A program made the translations under genes and the position numbers. 64,000 nucleotides of DNA from Rhodococcus sp. ABRD24. Lineage in GTDB: Bacteria > Actinomycetota > Actinomycetes > Mycobacteriales > Mycobacteriaceae. Every line of letters starts with the position of its first letter. The first letter of the stretch is position 1. Under the pieces are notes generated by a model that was not told the origin of the DNA, did no database searches, and was given only the letters and a program-made list of their open reading frames with translations. This document shows positions 36,233 to 44,600 of the stretch, in pieces. The stretch spans positions 3,720,001 to 3,784,000 of the forward strand of contig NZ_CP035319.1 of NCBI RefSeq assembly GCF_004328705.1, written 5' to 3'.

Positions 36233-38158
36233 TTATCCGCGCAACAGTCGCTCGAAGTCGTCGAGCACCGAGGGGTCTTCGATGGTCGACGGCACGGCGT
36301 ACTCGTCGTTGTCAGCGATCTGCCGCATCGTCTTGCGCAGGATCTTGCCCGAGCGTGTCTTCGGCAGGGCCTGCACGACGGTCACGTCACGGAACGTGGC
36401 TACCGCACCGATCTGTTCGCGGACCATCGCGACCAATTCCTTGCGTAGTACCTCGTCGTCGATCTCGATGCCGGCCTTGAGGACTACGTACCCGCTGGGG
36501 CGCTGGCCTTTGAGCTCGTCGTGGATGCCGATGACCGCGCATTCCGCGACGGCCGGGTGTCCGGCGACGACGGCCTCCATGCTGCCGGTCGAAAGCCGGT
36601 GCCCGGCAACATTGATGACGTCGTCGCTGCGGCCCAGGACGAACACATAGCCGTCCTCGTCGATGTAGCCGGAGTCGCCGGTGAGGTAGTAACCGTCGAA
36701 CGTCGACAGATACGACTTGACGTATCGATCCTCGTCGCGCCACAGCCCGGCCAGCGTGCCCGGTGGCAGTGGCAAGGCGATCACGATGTTGCCCTCGGTG
36801 CCGGCGCCGACGGGCGCGCCCTCGCCGTCGACTATGCCCACCCGGTAGCCCGGTACGGGGACGGTGGGGGAGCCGGCCTTGATCGGCATCGGTTCGAGCC
36901 CGCGCATGTTTGCACAGATCGCCCACCCGGTTTCGGTCTGCCACCAGTGGTCGATCACCGGGACGCCCAACTTCTCGGTGGCCCACACGTAGGTATCGGG
37001 GTCGAGGCGCTCGCCGGCGGCGAACAGCGTCACCATCGACGAGATGTCGTACTTGGCAAGCTCATCCGCGTCCGGGTCGGCCTTGCGGATCGCACGGATC
37101 GCGGTGGGCGCGGTGAACAGCGCGGAGACCTGATGGTCCTGGATGACCCGCCAGAACGCGCCGGCGTCCGGGGTGCCGACGGGTTTGCCCTCGTACATCA
37201 CCGTGGTGGCGCCCGCGAGCAGCGGCGCGTAGACGATGTACGAGTGGCCGACGACCCAGCCGACGTCAGACGCGGTCCACATGACCTGGCCGGGGCCGAT
37301 GTCGTAGATGTTGCGCATCGACCACGTGAGCGAGACGGCGTGACCGCCGTTGTCGCGGACGACCCCCTTGGGCTTTCCGGTGGTACCCGAGGTGTAGAGG
37401 ATGTAGAGCGGATCGGTGGCGGCGACGGAGACCGGCGCGGCATCGGTTGCGTCGGCAGCCAGTTCGTCCCAGTCGAACCAGGCGGCGCCGCGGTCCCGGT
37501 AGTCGGCCGCGGAACCTGGGATGTTCTCGCGGTTCTTGACGATCACGGTGTGCGGCGGGTGCGCCGACAGCTCGAGTGCCTGATCGACCATCGGCAGGTA
37601 CTCGATCGTGCGTCCGGGCTCGAGGCCCCCTGACGCGGTGACCAGTAAGACGGGCTGGGCGTCGTCGATGCGGGTCGCGAGTTCCTTGGCCGCGAAGCCG
37701 CCGAAGACCACCGAGTGGACGGCGCCGATCCGCGCGCACGCGAGCATCGCGATCGCCGCCTCAGGGATCATCGGCATGTAGATCACGACACGATCGCCGG
37801 CGACGACGCCCAGCTCAGCGAGTACGCCCGCGAAGCGAGCCACTGCGGCAAGCAGCTCGGAGTACGTGTACGTCCGCTTCGCGGGCACCATTGCGGAGTC
37901 GTAGATCAGCGCAGCCTGGTCACCGCGACCGTCCCGGACGTGCCGGTCGAGTGCGTTGAAGCACGTGTTGAGGGCGGCGTCGGGGAACCAGCGGTAGAAG
38001 GGCACGTTCGAGTCGTCGAGCGCACGGGTGGGTGCGGTGTCCCACTCGACGGCGTCGGCGGCAGCAAGCCAGAACTTCTCCGGCTGGTCCACGCTCTCTC
38101 GGAACGCGGTGGAGTAGGCCTCGGCGTCCGTGCCGGTCGCATGCTCGGAAGAGCTCAT
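36233..38158 (-). CDS. prpE: Propionyl-/acetyl-CoA synthetase (PrpE-like)
   Basis: A 641-residue short-chain acyl-CoA synthetase that activates propionate (or acetate) via acyl-AMP. It has the P-loop YTSGTTGKPKGVV, WWQTETGW, YYLTGDSGYID, RSDDVINVAGHRLSTG and the C-terminal acylation/catalytic Lys region KTRSGKILRK. The set LSTGSMEAVVAGHPAVAEC resembles PrpE more than Acs. ATG 38158 gives the family N-terminus with EKFWLAAADAVEW. It stands alone and is closed by a hairpin. Confidence 0.88.
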   Translation of the reverse strand: MSSSEHATGTDAEAYSTAFRESVDQPEKFWLAAADAVEWDTAPTRALDDSNVPFYRWFPDAALNTCFNALDRHVRDGRGDQAALIYDSAMVPAKRTYTYSELLAAVARFAGVLAELGVVAGDRVVIYMPMIPEAAIAMLACARIGAVHSVVFGGFAAKELATRIDDAQPVLLVTASGGLEPGRTIEYLPMVDQALELSAHPPHTVIVKNRENIPGSAADYRDRGAAWFDWDELAADATDAAPVSVAATDPLYILYTSGTTGKPKGVVRDNGGHAVSLTWSMRNIYDIGPGQVMWTASDVGWVVGHSYIVYAPLLAGATTVMYEGKPVGTPDAGAFWRVIQDHQVSALFTAPTAIRAIRKADPDADELAKYDISSMVTLFAAGERLDPDTYVWATEKLGVPVIDHWWQTETGWAICANMRGLEPMPIKAGSPTVPVPGYRVGIVDGEGAPVGAGTEGNIVIALPLPPGTLAGLWRDEDRYVKSYLSTFDGYYLTGDSGYIDEDGYVFVLGRSDDVINVAGHRLSTGSMEAVVAGHPAVAECAVIGIHDELKGQRPSGYVVLKAGIEIDDEVLRKELVAMVREQIGAVATFRDVTVVQALPKTRSGKILRKTMRQIADNDEYAVPSTIEDPSVLDDFERLLRG

Positions 38159-38302
38159 CGATTCGTGTCCTCTCGGTAACTGACCACGCATCTGTGATGC
38201 GCACAACACCCTATTCGACCGGCGGTGGTTCGGCGTGTCGGCCGGCCCTTCGTGGGTTCGGCGTGCGTCGGGCGGTGCGGAACGATCGGCGAACGGTGAG
38301 CG

Positions 38303-39046
38303 TCAGCCCCGGCGCATTCGCCGGTAGTGCCCGCGGTCGGCGGTCTCGAGGTGTTCGGTCGCGTAGCTCAGGGCCGTCGCGCCCATTTCGGGGGCGTGGG
38401 CGTCGAGGAATCCGAGCAGCAGTCCGGGGTCCACCCGTTTCCCGACTTCTCGAAGCATCCATCCGACAGCCTTCTGGGTCAGATCGCGCCGGTCGTCGAG
38501 CACGTGGGCGGCCAGTTCGAGCGTCGCCGAGGCGTCACCGCGGCGGATGAAGCCGAACGTCGTCAGTAGCGCGACCCGTCGTCGCCACAGGTCGTCGTCG
38601 GCACCGAGTTCGAACACGAGGTCGCGGGGACGGTCGTACAGCCAGCCGCCGAGGACATGGAGTGCGGACAGATCGACCAGATCCCAGTTGTTCACCCGGC
38701 CCCGGAGCACGGCGTCGAGGTAGCAGCTCGCGATACTCTCGCGGGCGTTCTCGTCGCGGGTGCGGGCGGCGCTCGCTCTCGCGAACCGGTCGACCAGGAT
38801 GAGCAGTCCGGCGAGGCGGTGTTCGTGAATGTCGCTGTCCAACAGGATGTCTACCTCAGACAACGGCAATCCGGCGGACTGTTTCGCGACCTTCCGCGTG
38901 GCGGGCACCCGCACTCCGATGAACACGTCGCCCTCGCCGTACTCGCCGGGCCCGGTCTTGAAGAACTGCCGAAGATGCTGCGCATCCGCGGCATCGGCAA
39001 GGGCGTCCAGCGCCGCGGCCACCTCCACCGCGGTTCGCGCGGTCAC
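38303..39046 (-). CDS. AlkD-like DNA alkylation repair protein
   Basis: A 247-residue HEAT-like repeat protein of the AlkD DNA glycosylase family, which removes 3- and 7-alkylpurines without base flipping. Visible family segments are FKTGPGEYGEGDVFIGVRVP, VNNWDLVDLSA (the conserved Trp-Asp), LYDRP and LTQKAVGWMLREVGKR. Length is typical. It neighbours a photolyase a few kb away, but without shared transcription. Confidence 0.88.
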   Translation of the reverse strand: MTARTAVEVAAALDALADAADAQHLRQFFKTGPGEYGEGDVFIGVRVPATRKVAKQSAGLPLSEVDILLDSDIHEHRLAGLLILVDRFARASAARTRDENARESIASCYLDAVLRGRVNNWDLVDLSALHVLGGWLYDRPRDLVFELGADDDLWRRRVALLTTFGFIRRGDASATLELAAHVLDDRRDLTQKAVGWMLREVGKRVDPGLLLGFLDAHAPEMGATALSYATEHLETADRGHYRRMRRG

Positions 39047-39200
39047 GTCGAGCTCCGGCAGTGGAGATGTGTCCGCTGAGGCAGGTTCACCAGGTCGTCC
39101 TCGTCATCGGCTTCACGTACGTCCTCACCCATGATGCCTGCTGGCGCAACGGAGTCGGCGCGCAGCCGTCACAGGCCTCGCATTTCCGTACCGTGGTGGC

Positions 39201-39878
39201 ATGACGACGCTCATCGCCGAAGACCTGCTGTTGCTACTGCTCGATGACGAGTCCGGGGACCTGCTCGTGGACGGAACCAAGCTGCCCCGGGTGATTGCCG
39301 GCGCAGTGCTCCTCGAGCTCGCGTTCGAGGGATATGCCACCCCCGCCGGACCGGAGGATGAGGTCAAGAAGGGCCGGCTCGCGATCCGTCGCGACGACCG
39401 GCCCGACGATCCGATTCTCGCTCGCACGCTTGACCGTATCCGGGAATCCGGGTCGCTGAAGCCCGAGGCGGCGATCGAGAAGTTCGACACAGAACTGCGG
39501 ACAGCGGTCTTCGAGCGGGTCATCGATCGTGGATGGGTCCAGGAGAGTCGACGCAAGGTACTCGGCATCTTCCCGGTCAAAGCCTGGCCGCCGGTGGACG
39601 AGAGCCACGAACGCGAGATCCGCCGCGAACTCGAGGGCGTCCTCGTGGAGGGACTCGATCCGCGTCCGCGCACCGCCGCGCTGATCTCGCTGCTGTCCGC
39701 CGTCGACGCCGCGGCGAAGGTCTTTCCGGGTGCCGACCGTAAGGTGATCCGTAAGCGCGCCAAGGAGATCGCGGCCGACGAGTGGGCAGGTGCCGCGGTC
39801 CGCAAGGCGATCGAAGCGATCAATGTCGCAGTCGTGGTTGCGGTGATGGTGCCGGTCGTCGTGGGTGGTGGTTCGTAG
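39201..39878 (+). CDS. GPP34 (GOLPH3-like) family protein
   Basis: A 225-residue GPP34-domain protein. The pattern LIAEDLLLLLLDDESGDLL, GAVLLELAFEG, then LLSAVDAAAKVFPG and a hydrophobic C-terminal segment fits actinobacterial GPP34 proteins. In eukaryotes the domain binds PI4P at the Golgi; in actinobacteria it is thought to be a peripheral membrane protein of unknown role. Monocistronic. Confidence 0.82.
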   Translation: MTTLIAEDLLLLLLDDESGDLLVDGTKLPRVIAGAVLLELAFEGYATPAGPEDEVKKGRLAIRRDDRPDDPILARTLDRIRESGSLKPEAAIEKFDTELRTAVFERVIDRGWVQESRRKVLGIFPVKAWPPVDESHEREIRRELEGVLVEGLDPRPRTAALISLLSAVDAAAKVFPGADRKVIRKRAKEIAADEWAGAAVRKAIEAINVAVVVAVMVPVVVGGGS

Positions 39879-39902
39879 ATGTTGTCACTCGATTCGGCTG
39901 GG

Positions 39903-40961
39903 TTACTCCCGGCCGGCCGATATCCACTGGGGCCGATTGAAGGTGAGATTTCGGTCGCCCATGACGAGCCAGACGGCGCTGTCGAGCCTGGTCAGTTGTT
40001 CGTTCGTGAGTGCCACCGTCAGCGAGTCAGCGTTCTCGTCGACCCGTGCTGCATGTCGGGTTCCCGGGATCGGTACGACCGGTAGGCCGAGCCGCGTTCC
40101 GCGGGAGTAGAGCCAGGCCAGGGCCGTCTGTGCGGGCGTTGCGTTGATCTCACCGGCGATTGACCGGACAAGCTCGACTACTGCGTGGTTCGCCTCGAAG
40201 TTCTGATCGAATCGGGGCTGTCCCGAGCGAATGGAATTCGCAACGGACGCCCTGGTCAGAGTGCCGGTCAGGAATCCACGTCCCAGCGGCGAGTATGGAA
40301 CGAACCCGGCCCCGACCTCGATCGCTGCGGGGACCACGTGCCGCTCCACGTCGCGCGACCAGATGCTCCACTCACTTTGAACGGCCGCCACCGGGTGGAC
40401 AGCGGCGGCCAGACGCAGTTCTGTGCCAGTAACTTCTGAGAGGCCGACGTGCCGGATCTTGCCCTCGCGGACGAGTTCGGCCATGGCGCCGACTGTTTCC
40501 TCGATCGGCCGATCGAGTTCACGACGGTGCATGTAGTACAGGTCGATGACGTCGGTTCCCAGCCGTCGCAACGACGCTTCGCAAGCCGATCTCACATAGT
40601 CGCGATCGCCACGGATTGATGTGCCGCCCGTGTCGGCTCCGATCCTGCCGGTGATTCCGAACTTTGTCGCGAGCTGCACCTCGTCACGCCGGTGACGGAG
40701 CACCTCTGCAATCAGTTCCTCGTTGGTTCCCGCGGGCCCGTCGGAACCCGGACGGGGTTCGCCGTACACATCGGCTGTGTCGATGAACGTGACTCCGACA
40801 TCGATGGCGTGGTTTACGGTTCGAAGTGCGTCGGAGGGATCGGACCGGCCGTAGACGTGGCTGAGGGCCATTGCGCCGAAGCCGATTCGGCTCACAGTCA
40901 GACCGTCGCCGAGTTTCACGATAGGCACGCAACGGTCATTCGGAAGGGAGTGTTCTGTCAT
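39903..40961 (-). CDS. Aldo/keto reductase
   Basis: A 352-residue NADPH-dependent TIM-barrel reductase. The catalytic tetrad can be placed as D61, Y66 (FIDTADVYG), K99 (LATKFG) and H144 in the YYMHRREL segment; the nucleotide region is VPIPGTRHAARVDENA. The protein is of the AKR12/13-like type that reduces aldehydes. It overlaps the MerR regulator by four bases (ATGA), so it is controlled as one unit from the MerR promoter at 41400-41430. Confidence 0.88.
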   Translation of the reverse strand: MTEHSLPNDRCVPIVKLGDGLTVSRIGFGAMALSHVYGRSDPSDALRTVNHAIDVGVTFIDTADVYGEPRPGSDGPAGTNEELIAEVLRHRRDEVQLATKFGITGRIGADTGGTSIRGDRDYVRSACEASLRRLGTDVIDLYYMHRRELDRPIEETVGAMAELVREGKIRHVGLSEVTGTELRLAAAVHPVAAVQSEWSIWSRDVERHVVPAAIEVGAGFVPYSPLGRGFLTGTLTRASVANSIRSGQPRFDQNFEANHAVVELVRSIAGEINATPAQTALAWLYSRGTRLGLPVVPIPGTRHAARVDENADSLTVALTNEQLTRLDSAVWLVMGDRNLTFNRPQWISAGRE

Positions 40962-41392
40962 GCGGGGCGGCCTTGCCTTTCGAGGATGGCGCTATCGGTG
41001 ATGGGGGTGTCGTCGCAGTCGCGGCCGTTCGCGATGAGCCTGCGGTAATGGTCGATCTTGTCGTCGACGGCAGCGAGGTCCGCGCGTAGCTCGGCGAGCT
41101 GAAGCGACACTCGCACGCGGTGTTCCGCGAGGAGTGCCATACGTCGGCCGTGACTTGCCGCCCCCTCCTCGTACATTGCGAGGAACCGGCGGATCTCGGC
41201 CACAGGCATGCCGGTACGTCTGAGGCGGACGATGAGTTGGATGATTCGAACGGATGCCTCGTCGTATCGCCGCCGCCCGTCGGAGCTACGGCCGACGCGC
41301 GGAATGAGACCTTCGCGCTCGTACCAGCGAAGGGTGTCCTGCGTGAGCCCAGTGACCTCCGCGACGGATGCGATTCCACGTGAAACGGTCAT
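40958..41392 (-). CDS. MerR-family regulator of the aldo/keto reductase
   Basis: A 144-residue MerR regulator with the HTH SVAEVTGLTQDTLRWYEREG and the coiled-coil dimerisation helix ending near DHYRRLI. No Cys ligands at the metal-binding end, so it probably senses an organic electrophile rather than a metal. I use ATG 41392; a promoter with a 19-bp spacer puts the transcription start almost at this ATG, which suggests a leaderless message. It is first in the operon with the aldo/keto reductase. Confidence 0.87.
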   Translation of the reverse strand: MTVSRGIASVAEVTGLTQDTLRWYEREGLIPRVGRSSDGRRRYDEASVRIIQLIVRLRRTGMPVAEIRRFLAMYEEGAASHGRRMALLAEHRVRVSLQLAELRADLAAVDDKIDHYRRLIANGRDCDDTPITDSAILERQGRPA

Positions 41393-41399
41393 GGTGACG

Positions 41400-41430
41400 A
41401 CGCTAGGCGTTGGAGTGCACTCCAACGCAA
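41400..41430 (-). promoter_or_regulatory. MerR-type promoter and operator
   Basis: On the minus strand TTGCGT (41425-41430) and TAGCGT (41400-41405) are 19 bp apart, the long spacer typical of MerR promoters. The 20-bp perfect palindrome CGTTGGAGTGCACTCCAACG (41408-41427) fills the spacer. The start of transcription would fall at about 41393. Confidence 0.75.
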
Positions 41431-41617
41431 GCATGCCGATCCCGAATCACAGTGGTGCCATCCCCGGCGAGACCGGTGAGGGTGTGCTCGTGGGCTTCCG
41501 TCGAGGTCCCGGCGCAGGTGTCCGGGATGACAGTCGTGTGGTAACCGAGTGGGTGCGCCGAGCGCGCTGCGAGCGCGACAACGAGATCGGTCGCGACGCC
41601 CGTGAACTGTTCTGATT
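41403..41617 (-). pseudogene. Remnant of an isochorismatase-like cysteine hydrolase (3' end)
   Basis: Read on the minus strand, this segment gives a clear C-terminal part of an isochorismatase-family hydrolase: FTGVATDLVVALAARSAHPL, GYHTTVIPDTCAGTST and EAHEHTLTGLAG, ending at TAG 41405-41403. The N-terminal two thirds with the catalytic Asp and Lys are absent, no start codon fits, and the usual Cys in the VATDLC position is Val. Its last codons overlap the MerR promoter. It is a decayed gene. Confidence 0.6.
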
Positions 41618-41696
41618 GGCCGGCGGTCGCACGTCTGTCGGTGTCGGTGATGGGTGAGACGATCCGGAAGACAGTGATTTTGAGGGAGGGGCATTG

Positions 41697-42029
41697 ATGA
41701 GCGGGGTTGCAGGACTGATCGTCGTCATCATCGGGGCGTGGTTATTCGGATCGGTGATCGCCCGTATCGGTGGCGCACTTCTGGTCATCATCGGACTACT
41801 TCGGATCGCCAGTGATCATGCGAGTCCACGGATGTGGGCGTTCGTGGGAATCGGTGTCGCGCTGTGGCTGTTCGGACAGTGGCTGTGGGCACTCAAGCAC
41901 AAGCTGTGGCGTAGCTCGCTCGCACTGTCTGTGTTCAGCTTGCCCGTCCTCGATGCCGTCGCCGATCCTCACGAACCGGATTCCCCGGTCACAGCGGGCG
42001 CCACGGCCGCGGCAACACCAATGGGGTGA
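41697..42029 (+). CDS. Small membrane protein (110 residues)
   Basis: Three hydrophobic segments (about 4-19, 22-38 and 48-66) and an acidic, Ala/Thr-rich tail. GAGGGG lies before ATG 41697. No recognised family; a plausible integral membrane protein. It is transcribed away from the MerR operon. Confidence 0.55.
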   Translation: MSGVAGLIVVIIGAWLFGSVIARIGGALLVIIGLLRIASDHASPRMWAFVGIGVALWLFGQWLWALKHKLWRSSLALSVFSLPVLDAVADPHEPDSPVTAGATAAATPMG

Positions 42030-42300
42030 GCAGCAGTGGCGGTGACGAACGCCTGCCTCGCTGCGGATCTTTCCGATCGGAGCGCAGCACCCCCGGACGT
42101 GTGACTATCAGCGATAAGTGGCGCGGTTCTGATGGACGAAAGTGGCGGAGCTATTGCAGCTACGCTGGTCGATCCCGGGTGGCCTCGAACAGATGATTCA
42201 CGGTCGGCGCCACCAGTCGTGGACGTAAGCTGGCAGCATCCTTCGGCCAGCGCCGGTGTTCGTGACCAGGAGCGGGCCACCAGGGCTGGGAGGTCCGTCG

Positions 42301-42714
42301 ATGAGACAACGTCACCCTCTGCGCCGAGCATCCATCGTCGCCGGAACTGGTGCAGCGCTTCTTCTCGCAGCACAGCCGGCCGCCGCCGCACCGACCGACA
42401 CTGTCCTCCCCATTCCCGTCGCCGGGATCAGTGTCGGCGTGACCGCACTTCCGAGCTCGGGCTACTTCTATCTGACCGCCACGACCGACCCTGACACTCC
42501 GGGAGTGACCCGATTGGGGCCGTACGCCGGTGTCCACGTCCACTGGCGAAACATCTCCACCGGTGCGGTGGGTGTCGTATACCTCGACAACCGTTACGGC
42601 ACTTCGGTCGTGACCGGTTCCGGGACGGTGGTCGCCGTGGCCACGATGTCCGATTCGCTCGGATACCGGATACTCGCCGCCACGCCCGGCGCCGGCGCCT
42701 GGACGGTCCCCTGA
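42301..42714 (+). CDS. Small secreted protein of unknown function
   Basis: A 137-residue protein with a clear signal peptide (MRQRHPLRRASIVAG, hydrophobic core, AQPAAAA cleavage region near residue 30). The mature part is short, Gly/Thr/Val-rich and probably all-beta; it has no Cys. GGGAGG is upstream of ATG 42301. Not recognised. A hairpin terminator with T-tract follows. Confidence 0.65.
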   Translation: MRQRHPLRRASIVAGTGAALLLAAQPAAAAPTDTVLPIPVAGISVGVTALPSSGYFYLTATTDPDTPGVTRLGPYAGVHVHWRNISTGAVGVVYLDNRYGTSVVTGSGTVVAVATMSDSLGYRILAATPGAGAWTVP

Positions 42715-42810
42715 CCGACTCGCCTGCCGCCCCTCGGACCGGCTGGAGCTGCTCGAGGCGTTGAGCGGGGACTCACCGGCCCGGCCGCACCGCCGACTCG
42801 GAAGATCACA

Positions 42811-42839
42811 CCCGGACGTAGCTACGTCCGGGGCGTTTT
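42811..42839 (+). terminator. Hairpin terminator with T-tract
   Basis: CCCGGACGTAG-CTACGTCCGGG is a perfect 22-bp inverted repeat followed by GCGTTTTC, an intrinsic terminator for the secreted-protein gene. Apart from this and the fragment at 43053, the 42715-43207 stretch holds nothing I can support. Confidence 0.8.
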
Positions 42840-43052
42840 CAGCTTCGGTCTGATGTGCAGAAGCGGTCACTACCTGCCCGGGCGCCTATGCGTGTTGGGC
42901 TGACGGCGCCGTGCCACCAGCGAAGGGCGACGGTTGATTGCAGGGAAAGTGGCTACGCCGCCTCACGCGTTGTCAGGCCGCTCGCCGGCGCGTTTGTTCT
43001 CGTCTCGACGTAGCAGCTGGGCCAGCGACCGAACGGTGGGGGATCACTGAAG

Positions 43053-43213
43053 TCAGCCCCGCGCACACATGATCTGCCCACCGGTCGCCCTCCCGGCGGC
43101 TCGGAGCTCCTGGTGCGCGGCGATCAGCTCGGGCGAGGGATTGGCCAGTCGTTCGCGGCGACGTTCTTGCTCGACTTCCCATGCGTAAGCGTCCCTCTGC
43201 TTGTCGTCTAGGC
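43053..43213 (-). other. Coding-like fragment without a start codon
   Basis: Directly downstream of the toxin-antitoxin fusion, a minus-strand frame reads RLDDKQRDAYAWEVEQERRR and continues to IAAHQELRAAGRATGG before TGA 43055-43053. The composition is like that of a real helical protein, but there is no in-frame start. It may be the tail of a third operon gene or a read-through frame. Confidence 0.3.
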
Positions 43214-43726
43214 GATCTGGATTCGGTCGTCGCCGAGTTCGACTTCGATTCGGAGCGTGCCTCCGACGGCGTCGACGTAGCGGCGCAGGGTGTCGAGCTG
43301 GACGTTCGCCAGGTCCCCACGCTCGATGTTCGAGACACGGTTCTGCTTCACGCCCAGGCGGTCGGCCACCTGCTGCTGGGTCAGCTCGCGTGCCTCGCGC
43401 AGTTCCTGCAGTCGGTATGCGCGGACCTGTTCGAGCATCCGGGCCTTGTGTGTGTCGCCTGCGACGAGGAAGATCGCCTTCCGCTCGGGATCGAACGCGA
43501 ACAACACCCGCAGTTCCGAGCGGCCGCTGGACCCTGGTCGCAGTTCCTTCATGCTCTTGTGGCGCGACGCCTTGATGGTGTCGACCAGGGGGCGGCCCAA
43601 CTGCGGACCGCGCTCCTGGAGCAACTCGATTGCGGCGACGACCTGCTCGTACGACTCCTGATCCAGCTCGGTCAGCCAGTCTTCGATCAGCTCGAGGTCC
43701 ACATCCCAGTTCGCCACAAGGAACAA
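43208..43726 (-). CDS. HigB-HigA-like toxin/antitoxin fused in one ORF
   Basis: The 172-residue ORF joins two proteins that are normally separate. Residues 1-92 match a HigB/RelE-like (Gp49) mRNA interferase toxin (LGRPLVDTIKASRHKSMKEL, SGRSELRVLFAFDPERKAIF); residues 97-172 match the DNA-binding antitoxin HigA (QVRAYRLQELREARELTQQQ, KQNRVSNIERGDLANVQLDT, ending GDDRIQIA). The last 30 or so residues of the toxin and the first 25 or so of the antitoxin are missing, as if an in-frame deletion had fused them. TTG 43726 has AGGAG seven bases before it. A palindrome sits at 43728-43747. It may be an inactive remnant, a repressor or a self-neutralised toxin. Confidence 0.75.
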   Translation of the reverse strand: MFLVANWDVDLELIEDWLTELDQESYEQVVAAIELLQERGPQLGRPLVDTIKASRHKSMKELRPGSSGRSELRVLFAFDPERKAIFLVAGDTHKARMLEQVRAYRLQELREARELTQQQVADRLGVKQNRVSNIERGDLANVQLDTLRRYVDAVGGTLRIEVELGDDRIQIA

Positions 43727-43727
43727 A

Positions 43728-43747
43728 ATATCACTCCTGAGTGATAT
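43728..43747. promoter_or_regulatory. Operator palindrome of the HigBA fusion
   Basis: ATATCACT-CCTG-AGTGATAT is a perfect 8-bp inverted repeat that includes the AGGAG ribosome binding site of the fusion ORF. The 43720-43785 region is markedly A/T-rich compared with its surroundings. Binding by the HigA-like half would block both transcription and translation. Confidence 0.6.
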
Positions 43748-43782
43748 AATGCAAGTGTGATAATAGCTGGTAGTTGACTATT

Positions 43783-44310
43783 TTATGCGGGGCTCTCGCC
43801 ATTTCGGAGGGCGGTAAGTCGGCGTAGTTGGGCGCGCTGGCGGGTGCCGAGTTCGACCAGGATCGGGAAGGGTTCGTCTTCGGCTGCGGCTTCGGCGGCG
43901 TGCCGCATGGTCCCGGCGAGTTCGTGAAAGCTGCGCCGGTAAGCGGCGGCGACCACGGTGGCGGCGTAGTGCCGGACGGCCCCGGCAGAGCTGCCGAGGG
44001 TGAGGACGTTGCGGTGGGTGCGGTGGACGGCCTGGGGCACGCGATCAGCGCCTGCTCGAGCGAGTTCGGCACTGATGCTGACCGGGTCATGTGGCCGCCC
44101 GCCGGCGACGGCGTCGCGGATGGCAGCGTAGATCGGCCGGTGGAAGGCATCGGCGAAGTCGTCCTCTCGAACCAGGCTGGTCACGACTCGGAGTTCGTCG
44201 ACGTCACGGGACTACATTGCCGCGCATAACATGTGAGCCTCGGGATCGAGGTCCGGATCGGTCCATTCGGAGCCTGGTTCGTCGTCGGGTTCGCGGTCGT
44301 CCGTCTTCAT
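43783..44310 (-). pseudogene. DnaB-N-domain gene split by an in-frame TAG
   Basis: A short replicative-helicase DnaB N-terminal-domain protein of the kind found on actinobacterial mobile elements. From ATG 44310 (GGGGAG upstream) the frame reads MKTDDREPDDEPGSEW to LDPEAHMLCAAM and hits TAG at 44214-44212. The same frame continues SRDVDELRVVTSLVREDDFA, then HRPIYAAIRDAVAGGRPHDP to a stop at 43783. Intact relatives usually have Trp at this point (LLCALLWS), so TGG has probably become TAG. A 133-residue product could re-start at GTG 44184. There is no helicase motor domain. Confidence 0.65.
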
Positions 44311-44336
44311 GTGTCTCCCCTGGTGCGTCTGGTGGC

Positions 44337-44561
44337 TCAGTCTGCCCGAGCGAGTCTTGTTCGCCAGGTGAGGCTGCCGCCGGAACTTCGGTATCCGGTG
44401 CGTAGTTCGGATTTCACGGCGGGCCGCAGTATGCGGGCGAGGTGTCGAACGATGTCGTAGAGGCAGGCTGTGGCCTGCCCTTCGGTGAATGCGCCGGGGA
44501 CTCCGAAGTCGTCGGGGATCTGCTCGACGAAGCTGTGCGGGTCCCTGCTTACGCCGTGCAC
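44337..44561 (-). pseudogene. 3' part of an ORF interrupted by the IS element
   Basis: The frame reads VHGVSRDPHSFVEQIPDDFG, then EGQATACLYDIVRHLARILR and ends SLTWRTRLARAD, 26 bp before the DnaB-N gene. It begins 5 bp from the IS end, and joined to the frame on the far side of the IS (45817-45946, LEESEQLRWTASHKVLQHRG onward) it stays in frame. So this is most likely one gene of about 100-120 codons cut by the insertion. The product is not recognised. Confidence 0.5.
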
Positions 44562-44600
44562 TGGAGTGTGTCAAGGTTCTTGGACAGCGACTCGGCGGTT

